From: Burkholderia dolosa
GTDB lineage: Bacteria > Pseudomonadota > Gammaproteobacteria > Burkholderiales > Burkholderiaceae
Assembly: GCF_902499135.1 (NCBI RefSeq)
Contig: NZ_CABVPR010000009.1
Location: forward strand, 50,031-114,030
Direction of reading: 5' to 3'
DNA: 64,000 nucleotides
Shown: piece after piece, positions 19,749 through 31,161 of the stretch
Layout: each line of letters opens with the position of its first letter
How positions within the stretch are numbered: the stretch's first letter is position 1
Translations under genes and position numbers: made by a program
Notes under the pieces: generated by a model
Database searches by the model: none
What the model was told of the DNA's origin: nothing
The model's input: only the letters and a program-made list of their open reading frames with translations

Positions 19749-20138
19749 TTGGTCAAGTACGATGTGGCGATATAGAACGGCATTCCATTGTATGGCTGTA
19801 GCTTCACGACAACCTGAACACGGCTTAACTCTCTGACGATCTGGTTGTTCCTGCTGAGTCCATAACCGACGTTTCGTCCGACGCCTTCATTGAGAACGAG
19901 AGGGGTCTTTGACGCAGATTGCGTCCATGCGACGATCCTGGCGCTATTTTTCTGCATGACGCTTGAAATGGCCGACTCGGCGTTAACCAAGATTGAGCAC
20001 GCCGCCCACGACCTGCAGGCCGCCCCATAAGCGGTTGCTCAACATCTCGCCCGGACTGATCGTCTGGCGCTTCAGTACCGCAGCCAACTGGGCCGCACTC
20101 AGTACGATCGGAACTTCACCGTCGTGGTCCTCGCGCAT
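19745..20138 (-). pseudogene. Internally deleted RNase A-like toxin (copy 2) with its pre-toxin start
   Basis: An ATG at 20138 opens a 51-codon frame (MREDHDGEVPIVLSAAQLAA then EMLSNRLWGGLQVVGG) ending at TAA 19983-19985. This is the pre-toxin N-terminus. At that point it joins, out of frame, the last part of the toxin domain (VNAESAISSVMQ, GVGRNVGYG, YNGMPFYIATSYLTK) that runs to 19745. Compared with copy 1, everything between LSNRLWG.. and the middle of the RNase domain is missing, including GGHTIAKHVGK. It is therefore a deletion derivative lacking the probable catalytic residues. The 3' end overlaps immunity copy 2. Confidence 0.72.
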
Positions 20139-20331
20139 CGTTTCTCTCAGCTTGAAATAAAAATGAAAGAAACGATGCTAATGCGCTGATTGAACGGATA
20201 TTTTTTGGGATTTGCGAGGACGGAGCGAATCCACGAGCCGATATGGCTTTCGGGTGGATCGAAACATCACAAACGGTAAATAACGGCGACATGGACGCCG
20301 GCGCTGCCGGCGTGCGCGCCACGTCGTTCGA

Positions 20332-20610
20332 TCACTCGCGCTTGCCGCTCGAACGCCGGCGACGCGCCGAATCGGCGCTCCGCTCATCTTCCGGCATCAG
20401 TTCGATTTGCCCGTCCGTAATACGCGACACGCGCATCGCGCGGAATGCGCGGGCCACTTTGCGCGGCACGCGAAGCAGCCGATCGACGAGCATCTGTCGT
20501 CGGCTGATCGTCCTGCCTTCCAGAATCGCGCGCAGTTGCGCTTCGCTCAGCACGATGCGGACCGCTTCCACGCCTTCCGGCACGTCGGCCTTGTCGTCGT
20601 ATCGCACCAT
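20332..20610 (-). CDS. Small protein with the same pre-toxin N-terminal motif
   Basis: 92 residues if started at the ATG at 20610; the frame stays open upstream to 20730, and an ATG at 20640 is possible. Residues 18-42 (VRIVLSEAQLRAILEGRTIS..QML) match the N-terminal motif of the toxin remnant at 20138 (VPIVLSAAQLAAVLKRQTIS..EML). The C-terminal half is different: very basic with a Ser/Arg-rich tail ([15 protein letters not shown]). It may be a pre-toxin start captured by another sequence or a short adaptor of the same system. I do not recognise a function. It lies in the same orientation, upstream of the array. Confidence 0.5.
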   Translation of the reverse strand: MVRYDDKADVPEGVEAVRIVLSEAQLRAILEGRTISRRQMLVDRLLRVPRKVARAFRAMRVSRITDGQIELMPEDERSADSARRRRSSGKRE

Positions 20611-20761
20611 TCCTGTCCCGCGGCTATGAAATCGAAGCATGATGCTGACCCGCTGGACAAACAGCAATTTTCGAGATTCGGGCCGCGACGGCGTGCTCGG
20701 CAACAGCACACGTCGATATGCGTGGATCACGGCCGATGGAATTCACCGCTCGGGCCGACCG

Positions 20762-22414
20762 TCAACGCGGATAGGCCCGTTCGAGCAACGCGCCGACGTC
20801 GATCGTCTGCGGATCGAAGCCGCCCGCAATTCGCCCCCACGACGATTCGGCGAGCCGCGTCGCGATGAACGCATCCGACACCGCCGCCGGCGCATCGCGC
20901 CGCAGCAGACACGCCTGCGCAACCAGCGCGAGCCGCTGAGCGAACAGCCGCGCGGCCGCCTCCAGCGTGTCGGCCGGCACGGCAAGCATCGCGCGCAACG
21001 CGTCGAGCGCCGCGCGAATCCGTGGCTCGCCGGCGCCGAGCTCGGTCAATTCGTCGAACAGCGCGGCGGCCGAATCGGGCTCGCGCGACACCGCGCGCAG
21101 CACGTCGAGACACATCACGTTGCCCGAGCCCTCCCAGATCGAGTTGACCGGCGCTTCGCGGAACAGCCGCGCGATCGGGCCGTCGTCGACGTAGCCGTTG
21201 CCGCCGAACACTTCCATCACCTCGCCGGTCAGCTCGACCGCGCGCTTGCACACCCAGAACTTTGCGGCCGGCGTGACGATCCGCTTCCAGGCGCGCTCGC
21301 GCGGCGAGTCGTCGCGCTCGAACGCGTCGGCCACGCGCATCGCGAGCGCAAGCGCGGCTTCGCTTTCGAGCGCGAGATCGGCGAGCACCGTGCGCATCAG
21401 CGGCTGCTCGGCGAGCGCGCGGCCGAACGCGTGGCGCTGCCGCGTGTACGCGATCGCCTGCACGACGCCCTGACGCAGCATCGCCGCGCTGCCGAGCACG
21501 CAGTTGAGCCGCGTGTAGGTCGCCATCTCGATGATGGTCGGGATCCCGCGACCTTCGTCGCCGAGCATGATGCCCCACGCATCGTTCAGCTCGATCTCGC
21601 TGCTCGAGTTGCTGCGGTTGCCGACCTTGTTCTTCAGGCGCTGGATCTCGACCGCGTTCTTCGTGCCGTCCGGCCGCCAGCGCGGCACGTAGAAGCATGA
21701 CGGGCCGCCTGCTTCGGTGCGCGCGACGACGAGGTGCGCGTCGCACATCGGCGCGGAGAAGAACCACTTGTGGCCGCGCAGCCGGTATTCGCCGCCGCGG
21801 CCGCCCGCGCCGACCGGCGTCGCGAGCGTCGTGTTCGCGCGCACGTCGGAGCCGCCCTGTTTCTCGGTCATTCCCATCCCGAACCAGGTCGACCGCTTGT
21901 CGGCGATCGGCACGTCGCGCGCATCGTAGTCGTCGCTGTACAGCTTGTCGCGCAGCGCTTCCCACAGCGCCGGTTCCTTCTGCAGCACGGGGATCGCGGC
22001 CTGCGTCATCGTCGCCGGACACAGCGTGCCGGCCTCGATCTGCCCGTGCAGATAGAAACCGGCCGCGGTCGCGGCCCAGCGGCCGCGACGCGTATCGCGG
22101 AACGCGAGCGACACGAGACCTTCGTTGCGGTACAGGCCGAGCAGCGTGTGCCACGCGGGATGGAAGTCGACGCGGTCGATGCGGCGTCCGCGCCGGTCGA
22201 ATGCGTTCAGTTCGGGTGGATGGCGGTTCGCTTCATCGGCAAGCCGCGCGGTGTCGGCGCTGCCGAGCCGGGCGCCGTACGCGTCGAGCTGCGGCGCTGC
22301 CCAGTCGGCGCCCGCGCGCGCGAGCGCTTCGCGCAGCGCGACGTCGGTCGCGAAGAGGTTATAGTCGACCAGTTCGTCGAACTGGTTCGTGACGACGTGG
22401 GTCGGTTCGGTCAT
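20762..22414 (-). CDS. aidB: AidB-like acyl-CoA dehydrogenase
   Basis: 550 residues from ATG 22414. It resembles E. coli AidB along its length: NPPELN.(F/Y)D..GRR(I/L)D.V.FHPAWH near residue 70, GMGMTEKQGGSDV near 180, the F-F-S-A-P flavin segment, EVFGGNGYVDDG near 420 and APVNSIWEGSGNVMCLDVLR near 440. AidB binds FAD and DNA and is part of the adaptive response to alkylation in E. coli. Here it is not near ada or alkB but is divergent from a TetR regulator, 117 bases away, which probably controls it. A role in acyl-CoA (isovaleryl type) oxidation remains possible. Confidence 0.87.
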   Translation of the reverse strand: MTEPTHVVTNQFDELVDYNLFATDVALREALARAGADWAAPQLDAYGARLGSADTARLADEANRHPPELNAFDRRGRRIDRVDFHPAWHTLLGLYRNEGLVSLAFRDTRRGRWAATAAGFYLHGQIEAGTLCPATMTQAAIPVLQKEPALWEALRDKLYSDDYDARDVPIADKRSTWFGMGMTEKQGGSDVRANTTLATPVGAGGRGGEYRLRGHKWFFSAPMCDAHLVVARTEAGGPSCFYVPRWRPDGTKNAVEIQRLKNKVGNRSNSSSEIELNDAWGIMLGDEGRGIPTIIEMATYTRLNCVLGSAAMLRQGVVQAIAYTRQRHAFGRALAEQPLMRTVLADLALESEAALALAMRVADAFERDDSPRERAWKRIVTPAAKFWVCKRAVELTGEVMEVFGGNGYVDDGPIARLFREAPVNSIWEGSGNVMCLDVLRAVSREPDSAAALFDELTELGAGEPRIRAALDALRAMLAVPADTLEAAARLFAQRLALVAQACLLRRDAPAAVSDAFIATRLAESSWGRIAGGFDPQTIDVGALLERAYPR

Positions 22415-22531
22415 CGAGCGTCTCCGGTCTCGTGCTTCGGCAGTCGGTCGGCTCGTGCAGCGCGGCGCGCACGTCGCACGTAATCGGGGCTTCTGTCGAA
22501 TGCGTTTCTGCCGGATTTCAGAGTAGCAAAT

Positions 22532-23200
22532 ATGCCGCCGCGACATGTTCAGGTTCCGGCGCCGCCCGGCCAGCCGGCGGCGCAGCCCGCTCCCGCATTG
22601 CGCCGCCGGCCGCGCCAGTCGCGCGCGCACGCGAGTTCGGACGCGCTGCAGCAGGCGTTCGTTCAGCTTTTGCTCGAACGCGGCTATGCGAAAGCGACGA
22701 TTCGCGAGATCGCCGGGCTTGCCGGCGTGAGCATCGGCACGTTCTACGAATACTTCGGCGACAAGCAGAGTCTCGCGGCGCTGTGCATTCATCGGCGCGT
22801 GCAGGCGCTGGCCGACCGTCTGCGCGATGCCGCGCACGCGCTGCGCGGCGCGCCGCGCGCCGAACTCGCCGCTGCGCTCGTCGACCTGCAGGTCGATACG
22901 GTCGGCGCCGATGCCGCGCTGTGGAGCGCGCTCTTCGCGCTCGAGCGGCAGGTGTCGCCGCTTGCCGCGTACCGCCGGCATTACGACGCGTATGTCGCGC
23001 TGTGGCGCGACGCGCTCGCACACGCGGCCGATCCGCCGCCGGCCGCCCGGCTCGATGCGCTCGCGCGGATGGCGCATGCGGTCTGCTACGGCGGCGTGTC
23101 GCAGGCGTTGCTGACGCTCGGGCCCGCGCTCGACGTCGGCGCGTTGCGCACCGAGCTGCATGCGGTGCTGCGCGCCTATCTGGCCGCGGGCGACCGGTGA
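22532..23200 (+). CDS. TetR/AcrR-family transcriptional regulator
   Basis: 222 residues. After a Pro/Ala/Arg-rich N-terminal tail (about 30 residues) comes a TetR helix-turn-helix: ALQQAFVQLLLERGYAKATI, then REIAGLAGVSIGTFYEYFGDK, at about residues 37-80. The C-terminal two thirds are helical with no recognisable ligand motif. It is divergent from aidB across 117 bases, so it probably represses aidB and itself. The effector is unknown. The next start in frame would cut into the DNA-binding domain, so the long tail is accepted with some doubt. Confidence 0.85.
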   Translation: MPPRHVQVPAPPGQPAAQPAPALRRRPRQSRAHASSDALQQAFVQLLLERGYAKATIREIAGLAGVSIGTFYEYFGDKQSLAALCIHRRVQALADRLRDAAHALRGAPRAELAAALVDLQVDTVGADAALWSALFALERQVSPLAAYRRHYDAYVALWRDALAHAADPPPAARLDALARMAHAVCYGGVSQALLTLGPALDVGALRTELHAVLRAYLAAGDR

Positions 23201-23464
23201 CGGGCAGCCGCCGGTGCGTCGGCGATCGATACGTCGTTCGGTGTGGCGCGTCATTTCATACGGAAATGCCTGATTCGCATGGTGGGCCGGCTATCCGGCC
23301 TTCCCGCTGAACGCCGTGCGCGGCATGCCATGAGAAAAATGCATGGCCGCCATGACGAACTTTCGGTTGTCCGCGGATATTGGCTCGGGCTAAATCGACC
23401 GGCATGCCAAGGGCCGCCGCGCGCGTTGCGCGGCCCGGCCGGCAGGACATCAGGAGGAAGACCC

Positions 23465-24619
23465 ATGCGAAGCGCGACCGCGCCCCGTTCGAAACTGCCC
23501 GACGTCGGGACGACGATCTTCACGGTAATCGGCCAGCTCGCCGCGCAGCACGATGCGTTGAACCTGTCGCAGGGCGCGCCGAATTTCGCGCCGGATCCGG
23601 CGCTCGTCGAAGGCGTCGCGCGTGCGATGCGCGACGGGCACAACCAGTACGCGCCGATGGCCGGCGTCGCGGCGCTGCGCGAGCGGCTCGCGGAGAAGAC
23701 CGAAGCGCTGTACGGCGCGCGCTACGACCCGGCGACCGAGATCACGGTGATCGCGAGCGCGAGCGAAGGGCTGTACGCGGCGATCAGCGCGCTCGTGCAT
23801 CCGGGCGACGACGTGATCTATTTCGAGCCGTCGTTCGACAGCTACGCACCGATCGTGCGGATGCAGGGCGCAACGCCGGTGGCGATCAAGCTGTCGCCCG
23901 AACATTTCCGCGTCGACTGGGACGCAGTTGCCGCCGCGATCACGCCGCGCACGCGGATGATCATCGTCAATACGCCGCACAACCCGACCGCGACGGTGTT
24001 CTCGCCGGACGATCTCGCGCGGCTCGCGCAGCTCACGCGCGGCACGGACATCGTGGTGCTGTCCGACGAGGTGTACGAGCACGTGGTGTTCGACGGGGCG
24101 CAGCATCAGAGCATGGCGCGGCATCGCGAACTCGCCGAGCGCAGCGTGATCGTGTCGTCGTTCGGCAAGTCGTTCCACGTGACCGGCTGGCGGGTCGGCT
24201 ATTGCATGGCGCCGGCCGACCTGATGGACGAGATCCGCAAGGTGCACCAGTTCATGGTGTTCTCGGCCGACACGCCGATGCAGATCGCGTTCGCGCAGAT
24301 GCTCGCGCAGCCGGACAGCTATCTCGGGCTGTCGGCGTTCTATCAGGCCAAGCGCGACCTGCTCGTACGCGAGCTGGCCGGTTCGCGGTTCGAGCTGCTG
24401 CCGAGCGAAGGGTCGTTCTTCATGCTCGCGCGCTTTCGGCACTTCTCGGACGAGCGCGACAGCGATTTCGTGCTGCGCCTGATCCGCGACGCGCGCGTCG
24501 CGACGATTCCGCTGTCGGCGTTCTATACCGACGGCACCGACGCGGGCGTGATCCGGCTCAGCTTCTCGAAAGACGACGACACGCTGATCGAAGGCGCGCG
24601 TCGATTGCGTTCGCTGTAA
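23465..24619 (+). CDS. ybdL: Methionine aminotransferase (YbdL-like), PLP dependent
   Basis: 384 residues from ATG 23465, chosen because AGGAGG is at 23452-23457; the frame is open 5' to 23243 without family similarity. It follows E. coli YbdL closely: SKLPDVGTTIFT near residue 9, NLSQGAPNF, NQYAPM.GV.ALR, NTPHNPTATV near 174, SDEVYEHVVF near 200 and the PLP lysine in VSSFGKSFHVTGW near 237. YbdL-type enzymes transaminate methionine and some aromatic amino acids with 2-oxo acids. It is followed after 72 bases by an amino-acid binding protein gene, suggesting joint use in amino-acid uptake and turnover. Confidence 0.87.
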   Translation: MRSATAPRSKLPDVGTTIFTVIGQLAAQHDALNLSQGAPNFAPDPALVEGVARAMRDGHNQYAPMAGVAALRERLAEKTEALYGARYDPATEITVIASASEGLYAAISALVHPGDDVIYFEPSFDSYAPIVRMQGATPVAIKLSPEHFRVDWDAVAAAITPRTRMIIVNTPHNPTATVFSPDDLARLAQLTRGTDIVVLSDEVYEHVVFDGAQHQSMARHRELAERSVIVSSFGKSFHVTGWRVGYCMAPADLMDEIRKVHQFMVFSADTPMQIAFAQMLAQPDSYLGLSAFYQAKRDLLVRELAGSRFELLPSEGSFFMLARFRHFSDERDSDFVLRLIRDARVATIPLSAFYTDGTDAGVIRLSFSKDDDTLIEGARRLRSL

Positions 24620-24691
24620 TCGCGGGCGCGGCCCGTACCGTACCGAATCGGGCGACGCGGACGTCGCTTCGACCCCACCCAGGAGATCACG

Positions 24692-25480
24692 ATGAACTAC
24701 ACGCCGTCCTTGAAACTTGCGTTCTTACTCGCATGCGTGCTCGGCTCGGGCGCCGCGCTCGCCGACGCGCAGACGCTGCGCTTCGGCCTCGAGGCGCAAT
24801 ATCCGCCGTTCGAATCGAAGGCGCCGAACGGCGAACTGCAGGGCTTCGACATCGACGTCGGCAACGCGGTGTGCCAGACCGCGAAGCTCACGTGCAAATG
24901 GCTCGAGACGTCGTTCGACGGGCTGATCCCGGCGCTGCAGGGCCGCAAGTTCGACGCGATCAATTCGGCGATGAACGCGACCGAGCAGCGCCGCCAGGCG
25001 ATCGACTTCACGACGATCATCTACCGCGTGCCGACGCAGCTGATCGCGCGCACCGGCAGTGGCCTGCTGCCGACGCCGGAGTCGCTGAAGGGCAAGCGCG
25101 TCGGCGTGCTGCAGGCGTCGATCCAGGAAACCTACGCGAAGGCGCACTGGGAGCCGGCCGGCGTGTCGGTCGTCGCGTATCAGGACCAGAACCAGGCGTA
25201 CGCCGATCTGGTGGCCGGCCGCCTCGACGCGACGCTCGTGCTCGCACCGGCCGGCCAGCGCGGCTTCCTGTCGCGTCCGGACGGCAAGGGCTTCTCGTTC
25301 GTCGGCCAGCCGGTGCGCGACGACCGGATCCTCGGCAGCGGCATCGCGTTCGGGCTGCGCAAGGGCGACGATGCGCTGAAGGCGAAGCTCGATGCGGCGA
25401 TCGACAAGCTGAAGGCGGACGGCACCGTGAAGTCGCTCGGCCGGAAGTACTTCGGCGACATCGACATTTCGGCGAAGTAA
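24692..25480 (+). CDS. Polar/basic amino acid ABC transporter substrate-binding protein (family 3)
   Basis: 262 residues with a signal peptide cleaved near residue 25 (ALA-DAQ). The mature start LRFGLEAQYPPFESKAPNGE and then GFDIDVGNAVCQ are typical of HisJ/ArgT-type binding proteins. SFDGLIPALQGRKFDAINSAMNAT and a YADLVAGRLDATLVLA segment follow. It lacks the PheC signatures of the other family 3 gene in this window. AGGAGATC precedes the ATG. The permease and ATPase genes are absent, so it may serve a transporter encoded elsewhere. It lies between an aminotransferase and a GlcD-like flavoprotein on the same strand. Confidence 0.87.
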   Translation: MNYTPSLKLAFLLACVLGSGAALADAQTLRFGLEAQYPPFESKAPNGELQGFDIDVGNAVCQTAKLTCKWLETSFDGLIPALQGRKFDAINSAMNATEQRRQAIDFTTIIYRVPTQLIARTGSGLLPTPESLKGKRVGVLQASIQETYAKAHWEPAGVSVVAYQDQNQAYADLVAGRLDATLVLAPAGQRGFLSRPDGKGFSFVGQPVRDDRILGSGIAFGLRKGDDALKAKLDAAIDKLKADGTVKSLGRKYFGDIDISAK

Positions 25481-25487
25481 GCGGCGC

Positions 25488-26927
25488 GTGCGCACGATGC
25501 AGAACGGCGACGGGAACGCCGCACCCGGCGCGCCGCGCGCGGCGGCGCCCGCAGACGATGCGCTCGAAGACGCGCTCGTCGCGGCGCTCGGCGATGCGCT
25601 CGTCACACGCTCAGCCGCGATCGAGCCGCGCTACTTCACCGCGTACAACGAGCCGGCCGGCGTGCGGCCGCGCGCGCTCGTGCGGCCGGCGAGCGTCGAC
25701 GACGTATCGCGCACGCTCGCGCTGTGCACGCGGCTCGGCCAGCCGGTCGTCCCGCAGGGCGGGCTGACCGGGCTCGCGCGCGGGGCGGTCGCGCTGGGCG
25801 GCGAGGTCGTGCTGTCGATGGAGCGTTTGGCGGGCATCGAAGCGCTCGATCGCGCCGCGGGGACGATCACCGTGCGCGCGGGCACGCCGCTGCAGGCCGT
25901 GCAGGACGCGGCCGATGCAGCGGGTTTCACGTTCGGCGTCGATCTCGGCGCGCGCGGTTCGTGCCAGATCGGCGGGATGCTCGCGACCAACGCGGGCGGC
26001 ACGCGCGCGATCCGCTACGGGATGATGCGCGAGCAGGTGCTGGGGCTCGAGGCGGTGCTCGCCGACGGTACGATCGTGTCGTCGATGAACCGGATGCTGA
26101 AGAACAACGCCGGCTACGACCTGAAGCAGCTGTTCATCGGCAGCGAAGGGACGCTCGGCGTGATCACGCGCGCGGTGCTGCGGCTGCATCCGAAGCTCGC
26201 CGCGCCGGCCACCGCGCTGTGCCGTGTGCGCGACTACGACGCGGTCGCCGCGTTGTGGAACCGCATGCGTGCGCTGCCGGAGATCGTCAGCTTCGAAGCG
26301 ATGTGGCCGTCGTTCTACGAATACGTGGCGCGCCATACGCCGGACGTCGTCGCGCCGTTCGCGGGCGACGGCGGTTTCGCGGTGCTGATCGAGTGCGCGA
26401 CGAGCGCGCCGGGCGGCGATGCGCGCCACGCGCTCGAAACCGCGCTCGCGGCGGCGTTCGACGCGGGCGTCGTCGACGATGCGGCGCTCGCGACGTCCGA
26501 ACGCCAGGCGCGCGAGCTGTGGACGTTGCGCGAAGGGCTCGCGATCGACGCGCTGCCGCATCTGATCAACTACGACGTGAGCCTGCCGACCGGCGAACTG
26601 GGCGCGTTTGCCGAGCGCTGCGAAGCGGCGCTGCGCGCGAGCTGGCCCGACATCGTGTGCGTGTTCTTCGGGCACGTCGGCGACGGCAACGTGCATATCG
26701 GCGTGTCGCTCGCCGGCATGCGCGACGCGGATGCAGACGCGATCGACCGCTGCGTGTACGCAACGGTGCGCGACATGGGCGGGTCGGTGTCGGCCGAGCA
26801 TGGAATCGGCGCGCTGAAGCGCGCGTATCTCGCGCATACGCGCAGCGAAGCGGAAATCGATTTGATGCGGCGCGTGAAGGCGGCGCTCGACCCGGCCGGC
26901 ATTCTCAATCCGGGCAAGGTGCTGTGA
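25488..26927 (+). CDS. FAD-linked oxidoreductase, GlcD / D-2-hydroxyglutarate dehydrogenase type
   Basis: 479 residues from GTG 25488 (an ATG at 25497 is an equal choice; neither has a strong Shine-Dalgarno), 7 bases after the preceding stop. The FAD (PCMH-type) domain includes V.PQGGLTGLARGAV near residue 88 and the flavin segment QIGGMLATNAGGTRAIRYG near 163. The C-terminal FAD-oxidase_C domain has the metal-binding FFGHVGDGNVHIGV near 400 and SAEHGIG near 447. The family oxidises D-2-hydroxy acids such as glycolate, D-lactate or D-2-hydroxyglutarate. Substrate cannot be fixed from sequence. It is probably co-transcribed with the binding protein gene. Confidence 0.87.
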   Translation: MRTMQNGDGNAAPGAPRAAAPADDALEDALVAALGDALVTRSAAIEPRYFTAYNEPAGVRPRALVRPASVDDVSRTLALCTRLGQPVVPQGGLTGLARGAVALGGEVVLSMERLAGIEALDRAAGTITVRAGTPLQAVQDAADAAGFTFGVDLGARGSCQIGGMLATNAGGTRAIRYGMMREQVLGLEAVLADGTIVSSMNRMLKNNAGYDLKQLFIGSEGTLGVITRAVLRLHPKLAAPATALCRVRDYDAVAALWNRMRALPEIVSFEAMWPSFYEYVARHTPDVVAPFAGDGGFAVLIECATSAPGGDARHALETALAAAFDAGVVDDAALATSERQARELWTLREGLAIDALPHLINYDVSLPTGELGAFAERCEAALRASWPDIVCVFFGHVGDGNVHIGVSLAGMRDADADAIDRCVYATVRDMGGSVSAEHGIGALKRAYLAHTRSEAEIDLMRRVKAALDPAGILNPGKVL

Positions 26928-26978
26928 CGTACGCGCGCTTCGGTCCTATGACGCGGGACCGCTAGCACGCGTCGCGCG

Positions 26979-27554
26979 TCACGCGTCGACCCAGCACAGC
27001 GCGCCGATTTTCAGATGTTCGACGACGCTGCGCGTCCAGTCGAGCTCCGCGTCGAGCAGCACGAGCGCATGCTCGTTCTGCAGCAGGAACAGGCGCGGCA
27101 CCTGGTCGGCCTGCGCGGCTTGCCGCAGCGCTTCGACGCGTTCGCGCTCGGCTTCGAGCGCCGCGATCCGGCGTTCGAGCTGCTGCCGCGCATCTTCCGC
27201 GTCGAGCAGCGGCAGAAACGCGAGGCCGGCGCCGAACGCCGGGAACTCGCGCACCGGCTCGGCGAGCAGCGTATGCAGCCACGCCTGTCCGGCCTTGTGT
27301 CCGGCGTCGGTCAGCGCGTAGACGGTGCGCTCCGGAAACGCGCCGTCGCGCTCGGTGTCGTGTACCGCGATCAGGCCGTCGCGCAACAGCCGCTCGATCG
27401 TCTGGTAGACGCTCGTGCGTTGGCGCACGTTGACGACCTCGTCGTAGCCGCGCGCCTTCAACTGCTGCAGCATCCCGTACGGGTGCAACGGAGCTTCGGT
27501 AAGCGTCGCGAGGATCGCGAGCGCGAGCGGAGAAGGGCGGCTCGTCGTTGCCAT
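26979..27554 (-). CDS. PadR-family transcriptional regulator
   Basis: 191 residues. The N-terminal winged helix (SPLALAILATLTEAPLHPYGM, residues 8-28, then NVRQRTSVYQTIERLLRDGLI) is diagnostic for PadR. A Vir-type C-terminal helical domain follows, with a Glu/Arg-rich coiled coil at about 125-160. PadR proteins repress phenolic-acid or multidrug genes and release DNA on ligand binding. A 7-bp palindrome 18 bases before the start is a likely own operator. No obvious target gene is adjacent, since the neighbour (cadR) has its own promoter, so the target is unknown. Confidence 0.85.
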   Translation of the reverse strand: MATTSRPSPLALAILATLTEAPLHPYGMLQQLKARGYDEVVNVRQRTSVYQTIERLLRDGLIAVHDTERDGAFPERTVYALTDAGHKAGQAWLHTLLAEPVREFPAFGAGLAFLPLLDAEDARQQLERRIAALEAERERVEALRQAAQADQVPRLFLLQNEHALVLLDAELDWTRSVVEHLKIGALCWVDA

Positions 27555-27571
27555 GAATAGTTCGGAAAAAT

Positions 27572-27590
27572 CTAGTCAGTATATGACTAG
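27572..27590 (-). promoter_or_regulatory. Palindromic operator before the PadR gene
   Basis: CTAGTCA (27572-27578) and TGACTAG (27584-27590) form a perfect inverted repeat with a 5-base spacer, in an AT-rich patch 18-36 bases upstream of the PadR start codon. Size and position fit autorepression by a dimeric winged-helix protein. The role is inferred. Confidence 0.55.
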
Positions 27591-27622
27591 TATCGATAAA
27601 ACCATCATATTCGACAAGGGTT

Positions 27623-28054
27623 TCAGCCGAGGTGCGAGCGCTTTGCGGCGGGCGCGACGGTTTCCATCGTCGCGAGTCCGTGGACGATACCGCAGTCTTC
27701 GACCGAATGTTCGCCGACGCATCGGCGGCGCAATTCCGTGAGCTGGTCGCGCAACTGCGCGAGTTCGGCGAGGCGCGCGTCGACGTGGCCGATGTGCTCG
27801 TCGAGCAGCGCATTGATCGAATCGCAACGGTCGCCCGGTGCGTCGGTCAGCTTCAGCAGCGCGCGGATTTCGTCGTGCGCCATGTCGAGCGCACGGCAGT
27901 TGCGGATGAAGCGCAGCCGTTCGACGTGCACATCCGTGTAGTTCCGGTAGTTCGAATCGGTGCGCTCCGCGTCCGGCATCAGACCCTCCTTCTCGTAGAA
28001 GCGGATCGTTTCCGGCGTGCAGCGGGCGGCCTTGGCCAGTTCGCCGATCTTCAT
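27623..28054 (-). CDS. cadR: CadR-type MerR regulator (Cd/Pb/Zn responsive)
   Basis: 143 residues. The MerR helix-turn-helix MKIGELAKAARCTPETIRFYEKEGL is followed by NYR.YT..HVERLRFIRNCRALDM.HDEIR, as in CadR/PbrR. The metal-binding cysteines are at residues 77 (GDRCDS), 112 (RRRC) and 121 (EDCGI), the arrangement of Cd/Pb sensors. It is divergent from cadA, and the shared 81-base gap holds a MerR-type promoter. It should activate cadA by realigning the long-spacer promoter when Cd(II), Pb(II) or Zn(II) binds. The C-terminus lacks the His-rich tail of Pseudomonas CadR. Confidence 0.92.
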   Translation of the reverse strand: MKIGELAKAARCTPETIRFYEKEGLMPDAERTDSNYRNYTDVHVERLRFIRNCRALDMAHDEIRALLKLTDAPGDRCDSINALLDEHIGHVDARLAELAQLRDQLTELRRRCVGEHSVEDCGIVHGLATMETVAPAAKRSHLG

Positions 28055-28074
28055 CGCGTGCTCCTGTGTCAGGG

Positions 28075-28105
28075 TTGACCTTGTAGTGGCTTCAGGGTGT
28101 TAACT
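28075..28105 (+). promoter_or_regulatory. CadR-controlled cadA promoter
   Basis: TTGACC (-35, 28075-28080) is separated by 19 bases from TTAACT (-10, 28100-28105), the over-long spacing used by MerR proteins. Inside it the half-sites ACCTTG (28078-28083) and CAGGGT (28093-28098) flank TAGTGGCTT, closely like known CadR/PbrR operators. It sits between divergent cadR and cadA. Confidence 0.82.
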
Positions 28106-28135
28106 GTACACCGTCAAGCCATCGAGGAGGTTGTC

Positions 28136-30748
<2,613 letters not shown>

Positions 30749-30758
30749 GGCGCCGGAT

Positions 30759-31079
30759 ATGCGTTTCCTGAAGTGGATCCTGGGCGGCCACGGCGACACG
30801 CATCGCGGCGAGCGCGACGGTGCGCATCACGACGGCCACGATGCGCGCGATCGCGATCGTCACGGCGGGCATGCCCGCGTGCCGGGCGGCGATAGCGGCG
30901 GCAACGTGCCGTTGCGTCGGCTCGCGTGCGCAGGCTGCGGCGCGCTCAACGCGGCGGGCGCGAGGTTCTGCGCGCAGTGCGGCGCGTCGCAGCGCGCCCG
31001 CGCGTGTGCTCGTTGCCATGCGGCGCTGGTTGCGAATGCGCGCTTCTGCCTGACGTGCGGCACGCGCGCCGGCACGTGA
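30759..31079 (+). CDS. Small His-rich double zinc-ribbon protein
   Basis: 106 residues. The N-terminal 50 residues are rich in His/Asp/Arg/Gly (GAHHDGHDARDRDRHGGHAR). The C-terminal half has two ribbons of the form CAGCGALN...RFCAQCG and CARCHAALV..RFCLTCG, giving eight cysteines for two zinc sites. It begins 10 bases after cadA in the same direction, so it is almost surely in the CadR regulon. I do not know this as a named protein. A metal-buffering or metal-delivery role beside the pump is plausible; a small nucleic-acid-binding role is the alternative. Confidence 0.65.
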   Translation: MRFLKWILGGHGDTHRGERDGAHHDGHDARDRDRHGGHARVPGGDSGGNVPLRRLACAGCGALNAAGARFCAQCGASQRARACARCHAALVANARFCLTCGTRAGT

Positions 31080-31161
31080 TGTGGGCCGCTCGCGGCGTCG
31101 GCCGGCCCGGATGCACGCGCGACGCCGCTTCGTCGCGAAGCAGCCGGCACCGGCGGCACGA

